Assembly: GCA_907163375.1 (NCBI GenBank)
Contig: CAJQUW010007434.1
Coordinates: 267,087-331,086 of the forward strand
Direction: 5' to 3'
Length of the DNA stretch: 64,000 bases
Source: Prostheceraeus crozeri
Taxonomy: Eukaryota > Platyhelminthes > Polycladida > Euryleptidae
The position numbers and the translations under genes are program-made. Positions 44,941 through 54,173 of the stretch are shown here, one piece after another (the first letter of the stretch is position 1; the number at the start of each line of letters is the position of its first letter). The notes under the pieces are model-generated. The model saw only the letters and a program-made list of their open reading frames with translations. It was not told the origin of the DNA and made no database searches.

Positions 44941-46840
44941 TAATGATTTATTTGCGGCTGCAGCATATACCGATGCACATTGCCACAGCCTCATCTATTC
45001 AACTCAAAGCGGTCGCCGGCAACTATGGTATGAATTATTGAAATGACAGGTAGGACCTAATATCAATTTACACTTATTTAACATGTTCTACGTTTTTGAT
45101 TTCAGTTAAAAAATAGCCTAAAATTTCCTAAAAAACCTGCTACAATATTTTTTGTATGAAATTGATTTGGATTTATTGTGCATCAGCTGTAGTATATGAT
45201 TGCACTTAAGGTAGATGCACTTCTTTAAGATATTAGTTATTATTCATTTGACATTGCTTATATGGTTGTATGATCAGTGTGAGTACATACATGTACATCT
45301 CAGTCATTATACTTCAACTGACAAAGTCTAAATCAATTTAGTCACATATCTGTATTTTCACATTCTGTTTGAAAGCCTACGAAGAATAAAGATTTTGATA
45401 TGCATGTATATTCTTGAGATATTCATGCAAATTCTTTATAGTAGGTACTGAATTCAATTCGTAGTACATTTGCGGTAATGTCAGATACATGTTTGTAGAC
45501 CGGTATAATACCCGGGATAAAGTACAGTAAGTACAGCGCAGTAAGCCATTATTCACTGGTCACTACCTTCGCATCTTGTGCGCATGTCCTCAGATATAAC
45601 GTGAACGAGGACCATATTCAGTTTTTATTTGATCAAAAAAATCAAATTTAAATAGAGGAATTTTGATCATTTAACATATATCAGTAATTATGTTCATTAT
45701 TCATTATGGCATAGCTTTATGATTGCCTTATTATAAGTTGCGTTCATGATTTCATTGAGAAAAAATGACCACATAAGTAACAAATGCATATTTTTTCTTT
45801 ATTTCAGACAATATGCAATTGTCCAAGAAAATCGCAGGTCACCGACCTAATTGCGTAGACGTGTATATGGAGAAAAGCGCTTAAGGTTGGGTACACAAGA
45901 ATTGAATTGTGACTCCTCATCTTCTAAATTGCCGCTGTGGCTTCTTCGCGACAAACATGGTAGCAAGCATTTCGCCGCTCAGAGCTACTGCTTTCTTTTC
46001 GGATTTGGATATAAACCCGAAAATGCTGACCACTCATCAGCCTGATAACACAACGTTGAACTTTGAATTCTGAATATGCGAATTTTGAAGCTAGTTACCG
46101 TTCATATTTTTATTACTGACCTGCATCTAGTTACTCTGTGTGAGTTCATCCAGGGACTACTAAGTCATCTATGTATAAATATCTTAGTAGTCCTTGGGTC
46201 ATTGCAAGAAATTATTAGTTTTTTGATTACAGAAAAATGTCTATGTTTTGTTAACCTGTCCCGGATTTGCCAGGGATAGGGATGGCTATGAAATTTAACC
46301 AAATCTTTAGATAGCAGAAATACACTACAAGACTAGCAGTAAATTGCGTAAACTACGCAAGTGGGACTGAAATATTCAAGCCCGTCCAAGTTGATTTTGC
46401 CACGATTTTTGAATGTTAGCGTTTGCTCGGTATGATGCTGTCTGTCTGTTAATCCTGTTTTTGACTGGTATGGAGTGCTTTCATGTTTACTGTTAGGTAA
46501 ATGTATTTAATTACGCTTTTCTAATAGGTATTTTTGCTTCCGTAGGATTGTCGAAGAAAAGTATCTTCTTTTGTATGATATAAAGCGTTTCAAATATATG
46601 TTATTGTTTGAATAATGTTTGGGATATTATGTTACGAAAATCAATGAGACTGTCTGATGGTTAGCGTTTGTATGCAGCTGATGAGTGATGTTTATAAACA
46701 TCAACTTGTTTATCTCTATGCTGAGAGGGCAAATTAACAGGGACGATTAATTGGTCACGGAAGTCCATAGATGTAATTTTGAAATGTGGAATATCATAGT
46801 TAAATAGTGTAACATATATGTATGTACATGATTGCAATAT
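44941..46840. other. Spacer between the two Mavericks
   Basis: No supported gene. A hairpin GGGACTACTAAG...CTTAGTAGTCC lies near 46,150-46,195. A segment near 46,700-46,790 (TTTATCTCTATG, ATTAACAGGG) resembles 17,930-18,000 on the other side of element A in the same orientation, so both belong to a dispersed repeat. Confidence 0.45.
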
Positions 46841-46842
46841 AT

Positions 46843-47115
46843 CAATCATGCCTAGATTTTGAAAGCATCAAAGAGTCGTACAGCCGAGGCCGCATGGCGG
46901 CCGAGGCTGTAAGGATCATTGATGCTTGAAAAAGCTAGGCATGATTGCTATTGTAGTGAATGCGTGTCATGATTCATACACATGTAGAAGTCTGTGGAAT
47001 TTTCTGGTTACATACATAGACAGTGGTCTTCAATTCAGAAGCCGACAGCAACGACGATTGTTGCCGGCTCTGGGACGGCATCAATGAAATAATGCCGCAT
47101 AGCATTCACTACAAT
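46843..47115. repeat. Foldback (palindromic) repeat
   Basis: CAATCATGCCTAG...GAAAGCATCAA at 46,843-46,872 pairs with TTGATGCTTGAA..CTAGGCATGATTG ending at 46,947, with GAGGCCGC/GCGGCC-type pairing at the tip. ATTGTAGTGAATGC at 46,950-46,963 then pairs with GCATTCACTACAAT at 47,102-47,115, enclosing smaller hairpins. It looks like a foldback or MITE-like element. Confidence 0.7.
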
Positions 47116-47660
47116 ACATTTTAAAACTGTTGAATGAGAGAGTAGTAAGAAAACGGCGAACACCAGATAGCGCAAGATGGCCGCCATCGCTGAGTCCCCC
47201 CCCCTCTGGTCCGCCAGTGTCGTGATGTGCCGGCGAGGTTCTGCTGCCGTCCCCCCCCCTCTGGACCGTCAGTGTGTGAGTCTTGGGTGTCTGTGTCCGA
47301 CCGCCTGGTGGACTTGGGCGACCGTCTAGGTTGACGTGGGCGACCGTCTAGGTTGTCTTGGTTAACCTGTGGTATGTTTTGGTGTGTAGTGTCCAAACGC
47401 GGCCTCGGATGTGAAAACGGAGGCCAGATTCGGATTCAGCGTGAAATTCTGCATCTGTATGGTGAATTTGAAAGCAATCGGAGATAAAAATTTTTCGCTG
47501 ACGTCCCCCCCCCCTCTGGACAGCTTGCTTCGATCTTGGCTTCTAGTGGACGGATTTTGTCGAGTGAGGTGTCATTTGAAAGCTAAGAGTGAGACAAATT
47601 CACTGAAACAAACGGCTTGTTCCTATCTGTCTTCGTTTACATGTGAGACGCCATTTAAGA

Positions 47661-48621
47661 TTTTAGGTCGGAGCTCACCTGAAAAAATCCTAAGTGTCAG
47701 AGTGACTTTGTATGGGAAAAATTAAAAATTTTCCAAAGTGTGGAATTTCGACCTGGGACCTTTACCAAAGTTTGTTTCATCAAATTTCGCTGACCCCCCC
47801 CCTTTGTTCTAACTTTGGTTCTAGTGGACGGATTTTGTTCGTTCGACTTGCATTGGAAAGAGGATGAAACACTGCTCGACCGCATTTTTCGTTGCGAGTC
47901 AATCGGAGCAGCCGTTCAAAAGTTAGAGCGGTTACAAGATTTTAGGTCGGAGCTCACCTGAAAAAATCCTAAGTGTCAGAGTGACTTTGTATGGGAAAAA
48001 TTAAAAATTTTCCAAAGTGTGGAATTTCGACCTGGGACCTTTACCAAAGTTTGTTTCATCAAATTTCGCTGACCTCCCCCCCCTTTGTTCTAACTTTGGT
48101 TCTAGTGGACGGATTTTGTTCGTTCGACTTGCATTGGAAAGAGGATGAAACACTGCTCGACCGCATTTTTCGTTGCGAGTCAATCGGAGCAGCCGTTCAA
48201 AAGTTAGAGCGGTTACAAGATTTTAGGTCGGAGCTCACCTGAAAAAATCCTAAGTGTCAGAGTGACTTTGTATGGGAAAAATTAAAAATTTTCCAAAGTG
48301 TGGAATTTCGACCTGGGACCTTTACCAAAGTTTGTTTCATCAAATTTCGCTGACCCCCCCCCTTTGTTCTAACTTTGGTTCTAGTGGACGGATTTTGTTC
48401 GTTCGACTTGCATTGGAAAGAGGATGAAACACTGCTCGACCGCATTTTTCGTTGCGAGTCAATCGGAGCAGCCGTTCAAAAGTTAGAGCGGTTACAAGAT
48501 TTTAGGTCGGAGCTCACCTGAAAAAATCCTAAGTGTCAGAGTGACTTTGTATGGGAAAAATTAAAAATTTTCCAAAGTGTGGAATTTCGACCTGGGACCT
48601 TTACCAAAGTTTGTTTCATCA
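47661..48621. repeat. Tandem ~280-bp repeat, about 3.4 copies
   Basis: Near-identical units start at 47,661, 47,940, 48,221 and 48,500 (spacing 279, 281, 279); the last is cut at 48,621 where element B's unique sequence begins. The first unit is diverged in part. Each unit has a C8-C9 tract, whose length accounts for much of the spacing difference. Related poly-C sequences with CTCTGGACC occur at 47,190-47,520. Repeated short open frames here are not genes. Confidence 0.92.
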
Positions 48622-48676
48622 GCTTGATGTTATTGCCCAATGAGGATCATCATCCAATGAGAATCAAGCATTTCTT

Positions 48677-48685
48677 TATAAATAG
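48677..48685 (+). promoter_or_regulatory. TATA box of gene 1 (element B)
   Basis: TATAAATAG, 98 bp upstream of the gene 1 ATG; the start of transcription would fall near 48,705. Confidence 0.55.
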
Positions 48686-48774
48686 CGAGCCTTCCACAGT
48701 GAGAATCATTCCATCGTTGAATCACACGAGTGACGGACGCACATTTTCTCTCTCTATTCTATTATCCAACTAAA

Positions 48775-49550
48775 ATGGTAAGTCGCTACTTCCCTCCCTC
48801 TCCTCCCTTGAACGTAAACTTAATACAATCTTTTTTCATTTTCAGGCATCTACTCCATCTGCTGCACTAGTAGGACAAAATGACGGTCAAACGTTACAAG
48901 GTTCGCTCCGATCAGATCATCTACAACTGAGGCCAGTGGAAGAAACAACCAAGGTACATAATCCTACACCGCTACAGCGTAAATTTAAACAAGTCTTGCG
49001 TTATGACGATCATAGCGTAGTACTCCAAACGGGAATGCTCCCTTCCACGGATGTCAAGATAATGCGCAATCAGTATGGGGACTACATACTGATCCCCGTG
49101 AGTACGTACATTCGCCGCCAACTCGATATTATTGAGGAGTACGTGACATTAAATATGAACATTCCTACTCCTCTTGCTCAAGAGTGGAAAGCGAGAGATG
49201 ATAAGGATACTCCCTATAGAAAGATTTGGGATGGTAATCAAATTTGCCTACCGGTATCACATTGGTGTACTTACTATAAGAAGGAGGGAGATCATTCAAC
49301 AATCATCACATGCGACGAGCTCGGAGAAGGTACTTGGGATATCCTTTTCAAAGTGAATGGACTATATTATGGTCAGCACAAAGATAATAAAATAGCCTCT
49401 CTCTCCATGCATATGGAATCCATCCTATATATTCCAAAACCAGCCAGCGTAGATGACATAATTGATCAAATCCTCAACAGCAGTGGTACGAAGCGCAAGT
49501 CGGAGAAGAATGCTACATCAAAACGCAAATCAAAGAAGGAGAATTACTAG
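48775..49550 (+). CDS. Conserved Maverick protein of unknown function (gene 1), spliced
   Basis: Homologue of 41,585-42,301. Without splicing no ATG leads into the frame. ATG at 48,775-48,777 is followed directly by GTAAGT, and a pyrimidine-rich stretch ending TTTTCAG closes a 68-bp intron at 48,845. Joining gives an ATG-only first exon and a frame from 48,846 to 49,550: 235 aa, against 238 aa in element A. The protein starts with a Ser/Ala/Gln-rich segment, has SLSMHMESILYIPKP near the end and a Lys/Ser-rich tail (KRKSEKNATSKRKSKK). Function unknown. Confidence 0.65.
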
Positions 49551-49584
49551 TCCTTTCCTAACTCTACCCTATGACAATTCGCTT

Positions 49585-49710
49585 ATGTGCTTTGAGTGTC
49601 ATAGACGTGGTCTTATTAGATACATTTTACTTCTTCGTTGCCATCATATCATTTGTGTATTTTGTCGTGAAAAGCATCGATGTAATTCTTCATTTTGTAA
49701 TATGTTATAG
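49585..49710 (+). CDS. Small RING-like protein
   Basis: 41 aa: MCFECHRRG, then LLLRCHHIICVFCREKHRC, ending SSFCNML. Cys/His spacing (CxxC...CHH..C..C...C....C) resembles a compact RING or other zinc finger. An open frame extends further upstream but overlaps gene 1 and is probably chance. The peptide could also be a 3' exon of a spliced transcript. Confidence 0.4.
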   Translation: MCFECHRRGLIRYILLLRCHHIICVFCREKHRCNSSFCNML

Positions 49711-49762
49711 AACGCTTCCTTAGATGTGTAAATTTCCGTTTTAGGCTTCTATCATCATTTTT

Positions 49763-50293
49763 ATGGATTGTGAGGGTGAACCTGTACAGGAGCTCAGTGC
49801 TATTGCTATGAACAATTGGACATATCAGATTGTTAGTGTCTATCATCAACATGCCAACTGCGATCCCAATGTTGATCAATGGGCGAGAAAACACATTCAT
49901 GGACTTAATCTGAAATATTTGCAAGACTATGGCTTTTCTTGTGAGAGTGCTCTTCTTATTGACTTTAAACGATGGTTAGCTGCTTTCAATGTTATACGCA
50001 TCTTTTGTAATAATCCTGGTAAGGAGAGGAAAGTATTTCCCAATCTAATCATTGATGATATTTTGCTCCCGCCTTGGGATAGTAGAGTGAATCAACATTA
50101 TCATGAAGTCACGAAACGTTTTAAGGATTTGTGTGTTCCTATTTTGTCTGTTCGTTGTAGTAGCTACGTTCATAACCAATGCTTCTTTCCTCCTTACCTC
50201 AACACTGCCAAAGTCCTGTATGGTTATCATTGCTCGCTGTATGATAGTTATCAGCTGTATCTATTTTATCTCTTTCAAACCATTGATTTATAA
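49763..50293 (+). CDS. DEDDh-like exonuclease
   Basis: 176 aa. Starts MDCEGEPVQELSAIAM, matching the ExoI motif (D-x-E then an E/Q..xI strand) of DEDD 3'-5' exonucleases. The middle has the HGLNLKYLQDYGFS...LLIDFKRWLAAF pattern usual between ExoI and ExoII. Near the end HCSLYDSYQ fits ExoIII in the H-x4-D form that defines DEDDh enzymes. The ExoII Asp is not certain. An acceptor-like TTTTAG lies just before the gene. It could edit, process RNA, or counter host nucleic-acid sensing; no function is shown. Confidence 0.55.
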   Translation: MDCEGEPVQELSAIAMNNWTYQIVSVYHQHANCDPNVDQWARKHIHGLNLKYLQDYGFSCESALLIDFKRWLAAFNVIRIFCNNPGKERKVFPNLIIDDILLPPWDSRVNQHYHEVTKRFKDLCVPILSVRCSSYVHNQCFFPPYLNTAKVLYGYHCSLYDSYQLYLFYLFQTIDL

Positions 50294-50380
50294 TGCATGC
50301 TTGTTACCGTTATTCAATAAATGTTACTATGAGAAGAGTTGTTGTTTTCATGCAATGGATGGGTTAGATAAAGGGCGATC

Positions 50381-50791
50381 ATGTCTTTCTCAAACGACTG
50401 CGGAACATTACGTTTTCATAGGCAAAGTTTAAAAGGAGCTGTTCAAGATTATGTGATAAATTTTCATAAAGATGAGACTGACATCGAAGCAGTGCTCGAT
50501 GATGCTAGCACTCTATTTCTAGAGTTAATGAATACATTCTCTGATAGCATTGTCATGGCGCGATTAGTTGCAAAAATTAAGTTTAGTCATTTTGGAAAGG
50601 AAGAGGTGGAAACTCGCTCTTTCCATTTTACTTCTTATTCAATGGAAGTGGTAGATCACCCCGAAGAATTTTTTAAAAGACATATGATAAAAATTGCTGA
50701 ACGTCTTAACGCATTTAACCATCATGGTAGCAGTCTAGTGATTGAAGCGATTTCAGATATTCACATTCAACTTTCCATAAAGAAAAATTGA
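50381..50791 (+). CDS. Free-standing polymerase N-terminal domain protein
   Basis: 136 aa. The last 80 residues (MARLVAKIKFSHFGKEEVE...EFFKRHMIKIAERL, then NHHGSSLVIEAISDIHIQL) line up with a block in the N-terminal part of element A's DNA polymerase (GRLIAQIRYVCSNPQEEET...WFQDYLNSLINHIEAF, then KKGSNWIIDNVQNIEFNV). This appears to be a separate gene for a domain normally fused to the polymerase. Its function is unknown. Confidence 0.6.
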   Translation: MSFSNDCGTLRFHRQSLKGAVQDYVINFHKDETDIEAVLDDASTLFLELMNTFSDSIVMARLVAKIKFSHFGKEEVETRSFHFTSYSMEVVDHPEEFFKRHMIKIAERLNAFNHHGSSLVIEAISDIHIQLSIKKN

Positions 50792-50793
50792 AA

Positions 50794-51117
50794 ATGCAGT
50801 GGTACTTGATTGTAGCACAACTGGTTTTCGAGCTATGTCTGCTCACTCTCGAAGTATATTCCTTCTGTACATGCGTCTATTATTTAGAAAAGGCTAGCAA
50901 ATTCATATCTTCAAAAAGACTTGCTATAGACATCAGTAACGGTGAAACTATGTGTTGCGATGTATGTAAACGAAAGGATGGAAATGAAAAGCGCATCTTC
51001 AAGAGATGTAAGCATGCTTTTTGTCAACGCTGTTTCATACGTAATTGCATTCAACTTTGCCAATGTAACCACTGTGATATTGCTCATTTCGAGTGTCACT
51101 TATGCCGCAATAGTTAG
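50794..51117 (+). CDS. Membrane-anchored RING-like protein
   Basis: 107 aa from ATG 50,794, three bases after the previous stop. An N-terminal hydrophobic stretch (WYLIVAQLVFELCLLTLEVYS) could be a signal anchor. The C-terminal half is Cys-rich: CCDVCKRKDG, KRCKHAFCQRCFIRNC, CQCNHC, FECHLC, close to a RING or RING-variant pattern. Membrane RING proteins in viruses often ubiquitinate host surface proteins; that is only an analogy here. Confidence 0.5.
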   Translation: MQWYLIVAQLVFELCLLTLEVYSFCTCVYYLEKASKFISSKRLAIDISNGETMCCDVCKRKDGNEKRIFKRCKHAFCQRCFIRNCIQLCQCNHCDIAHFECHLCRNS

Positions 51118-51168
51118 TACCTATGCAAATGTGGTAAAGATAGGTTTTAGCAAAGACTAACACGGAAA

Positions 51169-51525
51169 ATGGCGAAACGTAAAATGACGAAACGTAAAAG
51201 TCAAAAGTTTTCTTCAGCCATTCAAGCTCTCCGACGAATGAAAGCAAATCAGCGATACAATGCTATACGACATGCTAACGATAAATTCATTTGTGAAATT
51301 ATTTCTCATGTGAGAAAGTTGAGGACGAAGAAATTAGCACCAAAACAACGAAAGTTACTTAAGCGATATGCTACAAAATTGCGTTTCATCTCCAATCCTA
51401 AAGTCGCCCTTCAAAGAAAGAGGAAAACTCTAACACAAAAGGGCGGTTTCCTTTCAGCAATACTTCCAATGATAGCTCCTGCCGTGGGCAACCTATTGGG
51501 AAATATCTTTGGCTCTAAGCGTTAA
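51169..51525 (+). CDS. Basic/hydrophobic core-like protein (element B)
   Basis: 118 aa: MAKRKMTKRKSQKF, helical basic body (FICEIISHVRKLRTKKLAPKQRKLLKRY), then QRKRKTLTQKGGFLSAILPMIAPAVGNLLG. The KGG followed by a hydrophobic tail is typical of a Maverick/adintovirus small structural protein compared with adenovirus pVI or pX. Homologue of the broken gene at 42,833-43,225. Confidence 0.65.
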   Translation: MAKRKMTKRKSQKFSSAIQALRRMKANQRYNAIRHANDKFICEIISHVRKLRTKKLAPKQRKLLKRYATKLRFISNPKVALQRKRKTLTQKGGFLSAILPMIAPAVGNLLGNIFGSKR

Positions 51526-51556
51526 TTATGCAAATGTTGAGTCTCAAAGTAATAAA

Positions 51557-52174
51557 ATGGATTTCAGACTTCAATGCGATAAAGTTCTGACTGTATCAGG
51601 TCCATCTCATGCAGGTAAAACTGTTTTCACGCTGAATTTATTGGATAAAAGAAGGGAGTTGTTTAGGGAACCTATCAATCGAGTGATTTGGTGTTATGGT
51701 ATTTATCAACCGTCGCTGTTTCAGGAATTGCAAAGTCGCAACTTTATTCGACATGAAGGAATTATTGCAGTGGATAAACTTCAGTCTAATGATGTTGTTG
51801 TATTGGATGATTTATTAAAAGAAAGTAAGAATTCAAAAGATGTTACAGATATGTTCACTCGCGCAGCACATCATAAAAGGTGCTTTATCATCTATATCAC
51901 ACAAAATTTGTTTCCTGATGGAAAAGAAGCTCGTACACGAAACCTGAATACACACTATTATGCTATTTTCAAGAATCCGCGAGATAAAAGTCAATTTGAA
52001 ATTTTAGCGCGACAAGTTGCACCAAGAGGATCAAAAGCCTTAATTGAAATTTTTCAAGCAGTTACTGAAAAACCATACGGTTACTTATTCATTGACTTTA
52101 CGCAAGAGTGTCCGGAAGAATTTAGATTTCGAAGTGATATTTTGAAAACTCCCATGATTATCTACAAACTATGA
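51557..52174 (+). CDS. Packaging ATPase (FtsK/HerA, A32-like)
   Basis: 205 aa from the ATG that matches element A's start (MDFRLQCDKVLTVSGPSHAGKT). Walker A GPSHAGKT, Walker B VVVLDDLL, sensor-like FIIYITQN, and NTHYYAIFKNPRDKSQ, then YGYLFIDFTQECPEEFRFR. Intact. An open frame upstream to 51,509 overlaps the previous gene and lacks support. The stop overlaps the next start (ATGA). Confidence 0.9.
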   Translation: MDFRLQCDKVLTVSGPSHAGKTVFTLNLLDKRRELFREPINRVIWCYGIYQPSLFQELQSRNFIRHEGIIAVDKLQSNDVVVLDDLLKESKNSKDVTDMFTRAAHHKRCFIIYITQNLFPDGKEARTRNLNTHYYAIFKNPRDKSQFEILARQVAPRGSKALIEIFQAVTEKPYGYLFIDFTQECPEEFRFRSDILKTPMIIYKL

Positions 52175-52863
52175 GTTCTTATTCTCGCATGATTGTTATT
52201 CCTCAGGATGAATATGTACAATTGACTGCCATGCAGCAAGTAAAGCAACCTCTTGCAAATCAAATGTATAGGAAAGAAATAGATTATCAGCAAAATGTTC
52301 ACATCAAAGATCCACATCGTGCTGTATTATTACAATCGGAAACTGTTGAGCAATTGAAAAACTTGAAGAATAAGATGCGTGACTCTGTATCGACTGCTAC
52401 ACCTTTAGCATCTCGCGCACATGCCATATCTCTTTTCAACAGTATTGAACCCCATCTCAATGTAAATGATAGAGGAGAAATCATTACAGATGAAAATAAA
52501 GTGATTGATGCTTCACGTTATGAAGACTTGATTCAGTATGCGACACGTAGAAAGCGCCGTCAGGGCTATGTTCCACCTGGTTGGTCATACTTTCTTAAAC
52601 TATTGAAAAAGCATAATGTGCCAAAATTTGCTTTAAATAATGAGACATTGAAAGAACTTGATTCAACAGTGGCTACTACTCCAATGCTTCAGGCGATGAA
52701 AATGCCAACAAATTGGTTTAAGACGTCACCTGCTACATCCCCTCCCACACTCACTAAGCAAACAAGAGGAAGAACTCGACGTAGATCTACATCGCCACTA
52801 AAACTGGTAAAAGGAAAACGTAAAACAGCTCCTCCTAGGAAATACATGTTCTCAGACTATTAA
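52171..52863 (+). CDS. Conserved Maverick protein of unknown function
   Basis: 230 aa, ATGA overlap with the ATPase stop. MIVIPQDEYVQLTAMQ start, helical middle, SIEPHLNVNDRGEIITDE, YEDLIQYATRRKRR, GYVPPGWSYFLKLLKKHNVP, and a basic tail. Homologous to 40,115-40,764 in element A at the same place in the gene order. Confidence 0.75.
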   Translation: MSSYSRMIVIPQDEYVQLTAMQQVKQPLANQMYRKEIDYQQNVHIKDPHRAVLLQSETVEQLKNLKNKMRDSVSTATPLASRAHAISLFNSIEPHLNVNDRGEIITDENKVIDASRYEDLIQYATRRKRRQGYVPPGWSYFLKLLKKHNVPKFALNNETLKELDSTVATTPMLQAMKMPTNWFKTSPATSPPTLTKQTRGRTRRRSTSPLKLVKGKRKTAPPRKYMFSDY

Positions 52864-52864
52864 T

Positions 52865-53080
52865 ATGAAGCAGATGTGTTGCTTGCCATGTAATGAGCCG
52901 CCAGAGGTGAATGTCGTTGTCACTTGCACTTGCTGCGCCAGCTCTCATAATGAAACCCCTAAGCAATGTGAACACGATCGCAAAACCGCTAAAGCTAAAT
53001 GCTGCAGTTGTTGTAAATGTAGAAAGGCAAGAAAGAAAAAAGATGAGAAGGAGGAAAAAGAGTCAGCCGTCATCGACTGA
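52865..53080 (+). CDS. Small Cys-rich protein overlapping integrase (element B)
   Basis: 71 aa: MKQMCCLPCNEPPEVNVVVT, CTCCASSHNE, then CCSCCKCRKARKKK and an acidic end. Position, length, Cys clusters and the CCAS motif match the ORF at 39,877-40,080 in element A. It overlaps the integrase start by 38 bp, with integrase again in the +1 frame. Function unknown. Confidence 0.62.
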   Translation: MKQMCCLPCNEPPEVNVVVTCTCCASSHNETPKQCEHDRKTAKAKCCSCCKCRKARKKKDEKEEKESAVID

Positions 53081-54132
53081 ACGTTTGAAGTCAATCTATT
53101 ATGATGTAAAACATCCGGCAGGATTTGCATCTATCAAGAAATTATCAAAAGCGAGTGGTCTTCCACAATCACAAGTGAAACGATGGTTAAAGGGTCAGGC
53201 TACCTATACACTCCACAAACAAGCGAAAAAGAAGTACCGCACCCGCCATTATATTGTTCATGACATCGATGAACAGTGGCAAGCAGATTTGTGCGATGTT
53301 GCCTCCATTTCAAAACATAACTCGGGCAATAATTTTATTTTAACCGTCATTGATATTTTCTCGCGTTATGCGTGGGCTCAACCTTTAAAAACTAAAGAAG
53401 GGAAAGGAGTAGCAAAAGCATTCCAAACAATTTTTCGAGAAGGTCGCATTCCAAAAAGAATTCAGAGTGATCAAGGAAAAGAGTTTGAAAATCAGCATGT
53501 GACAAGATTATTTGAGAGCCATGACATTGAGTTGTTTAGTGTAAAGAGCGCTTATAAAGCTGCACTCGTTGAACGTTTTAATCGCACATTAAAAAATCGC
53601 TTGTGGCGACATTTTACTGCCAACTTGACACAAAATTGGACAAAGGTTCTACAAGATACACTCCATGCCTACAATCACTCTATCCATCGTTCTATTGGAC
53701 TCAGACCAGTAGATGTAAATGCTGACAATGTAGATAAAGTGCGCGAATCATTCCAACGTAAACGCACTCATGTGAAAAGTGATGTGAAAATTGGCGATAA
53801 AGTTCGTATCTCAAAAGTGAAAAGTGTTTTTGCTAAAGGGTACCTTCCGAATTGGACAGAGGAGGTATTTACAGTATCAAGGATTAATCAAAAAGACTCT
53901 CCGACCACCTACAAGTTGAAAGATTACGATAATGAAGAAATTGAGGGTAGCTTTTACCGCGATGAGATTGAGGTAGTCACTGAAAGTGAAACATATTTGG
54001 TAGAGAAAATCATTCGATGTAAAAAAACGGCAAGGTGAAGAATGGTGTCTTGTTAAATGGACTGGTTATCCTTCAAGTATGAACTCTTGGATGCGTCGTG
54101 CCGACATCTTTCATCTAAGTGATCGACAGTGA
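53043..54132 (+). CDS. Retrovirus-type integrase with chromodomain, one frameshift
   Basis: Start at ATG 53,043, matched to element A. N-terminal helical region (STERLKSIYYDVKHPAGF...VKRWLKGQ), then rve core with catalytic Asp in QWQADLCDV, Asp in QSDQGKEF and Glu in LVERFNRTL (33 residues between the last two). A C-terminal barrel-like part follows (KIGDKVRISK...YLPNWTEEVF). A run of seven A at 54,021-54,027 shifts the frame into an early stop; with one A fewer the frame continues through a chromodomain (EEWCLVKWTGYP..MNSWM) to 54,132. This is either a real disabling indel or a homopolymer error. Confidence 0.9.
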
Positions 54133-54173
54133 TTCATGCAAAGTTGTAACTAACAATGTTTAGGGTTTGAGCT

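Noticed and set aside
44941-46043. Possible host exons (ending at a GTAGGA donor near 45,050 and starting after TTTCAG near 45,808)
   Set aside because: No frame joins them into a convincing protein and no domain is recognisable.
47194-48370. CRISPR-like regularity of spaced repeats
   Set aside because: Units are 280 bp, nearly identical throughout and lack repeat-spacer structure; this is a eukaryotic tandem repeat.
47697-48445. Identical 62-codon minus-strand open frames repeated in the spacer
   Set aside because: They are the 280-bp tandem repeat read as protein; no evidence of coding.
51509-51556. Upstream extension of the element B ATPase
   Set aside because: Overlaps the preceding gene and has no counterpart in element A; the downstream ATG matches element A's start.
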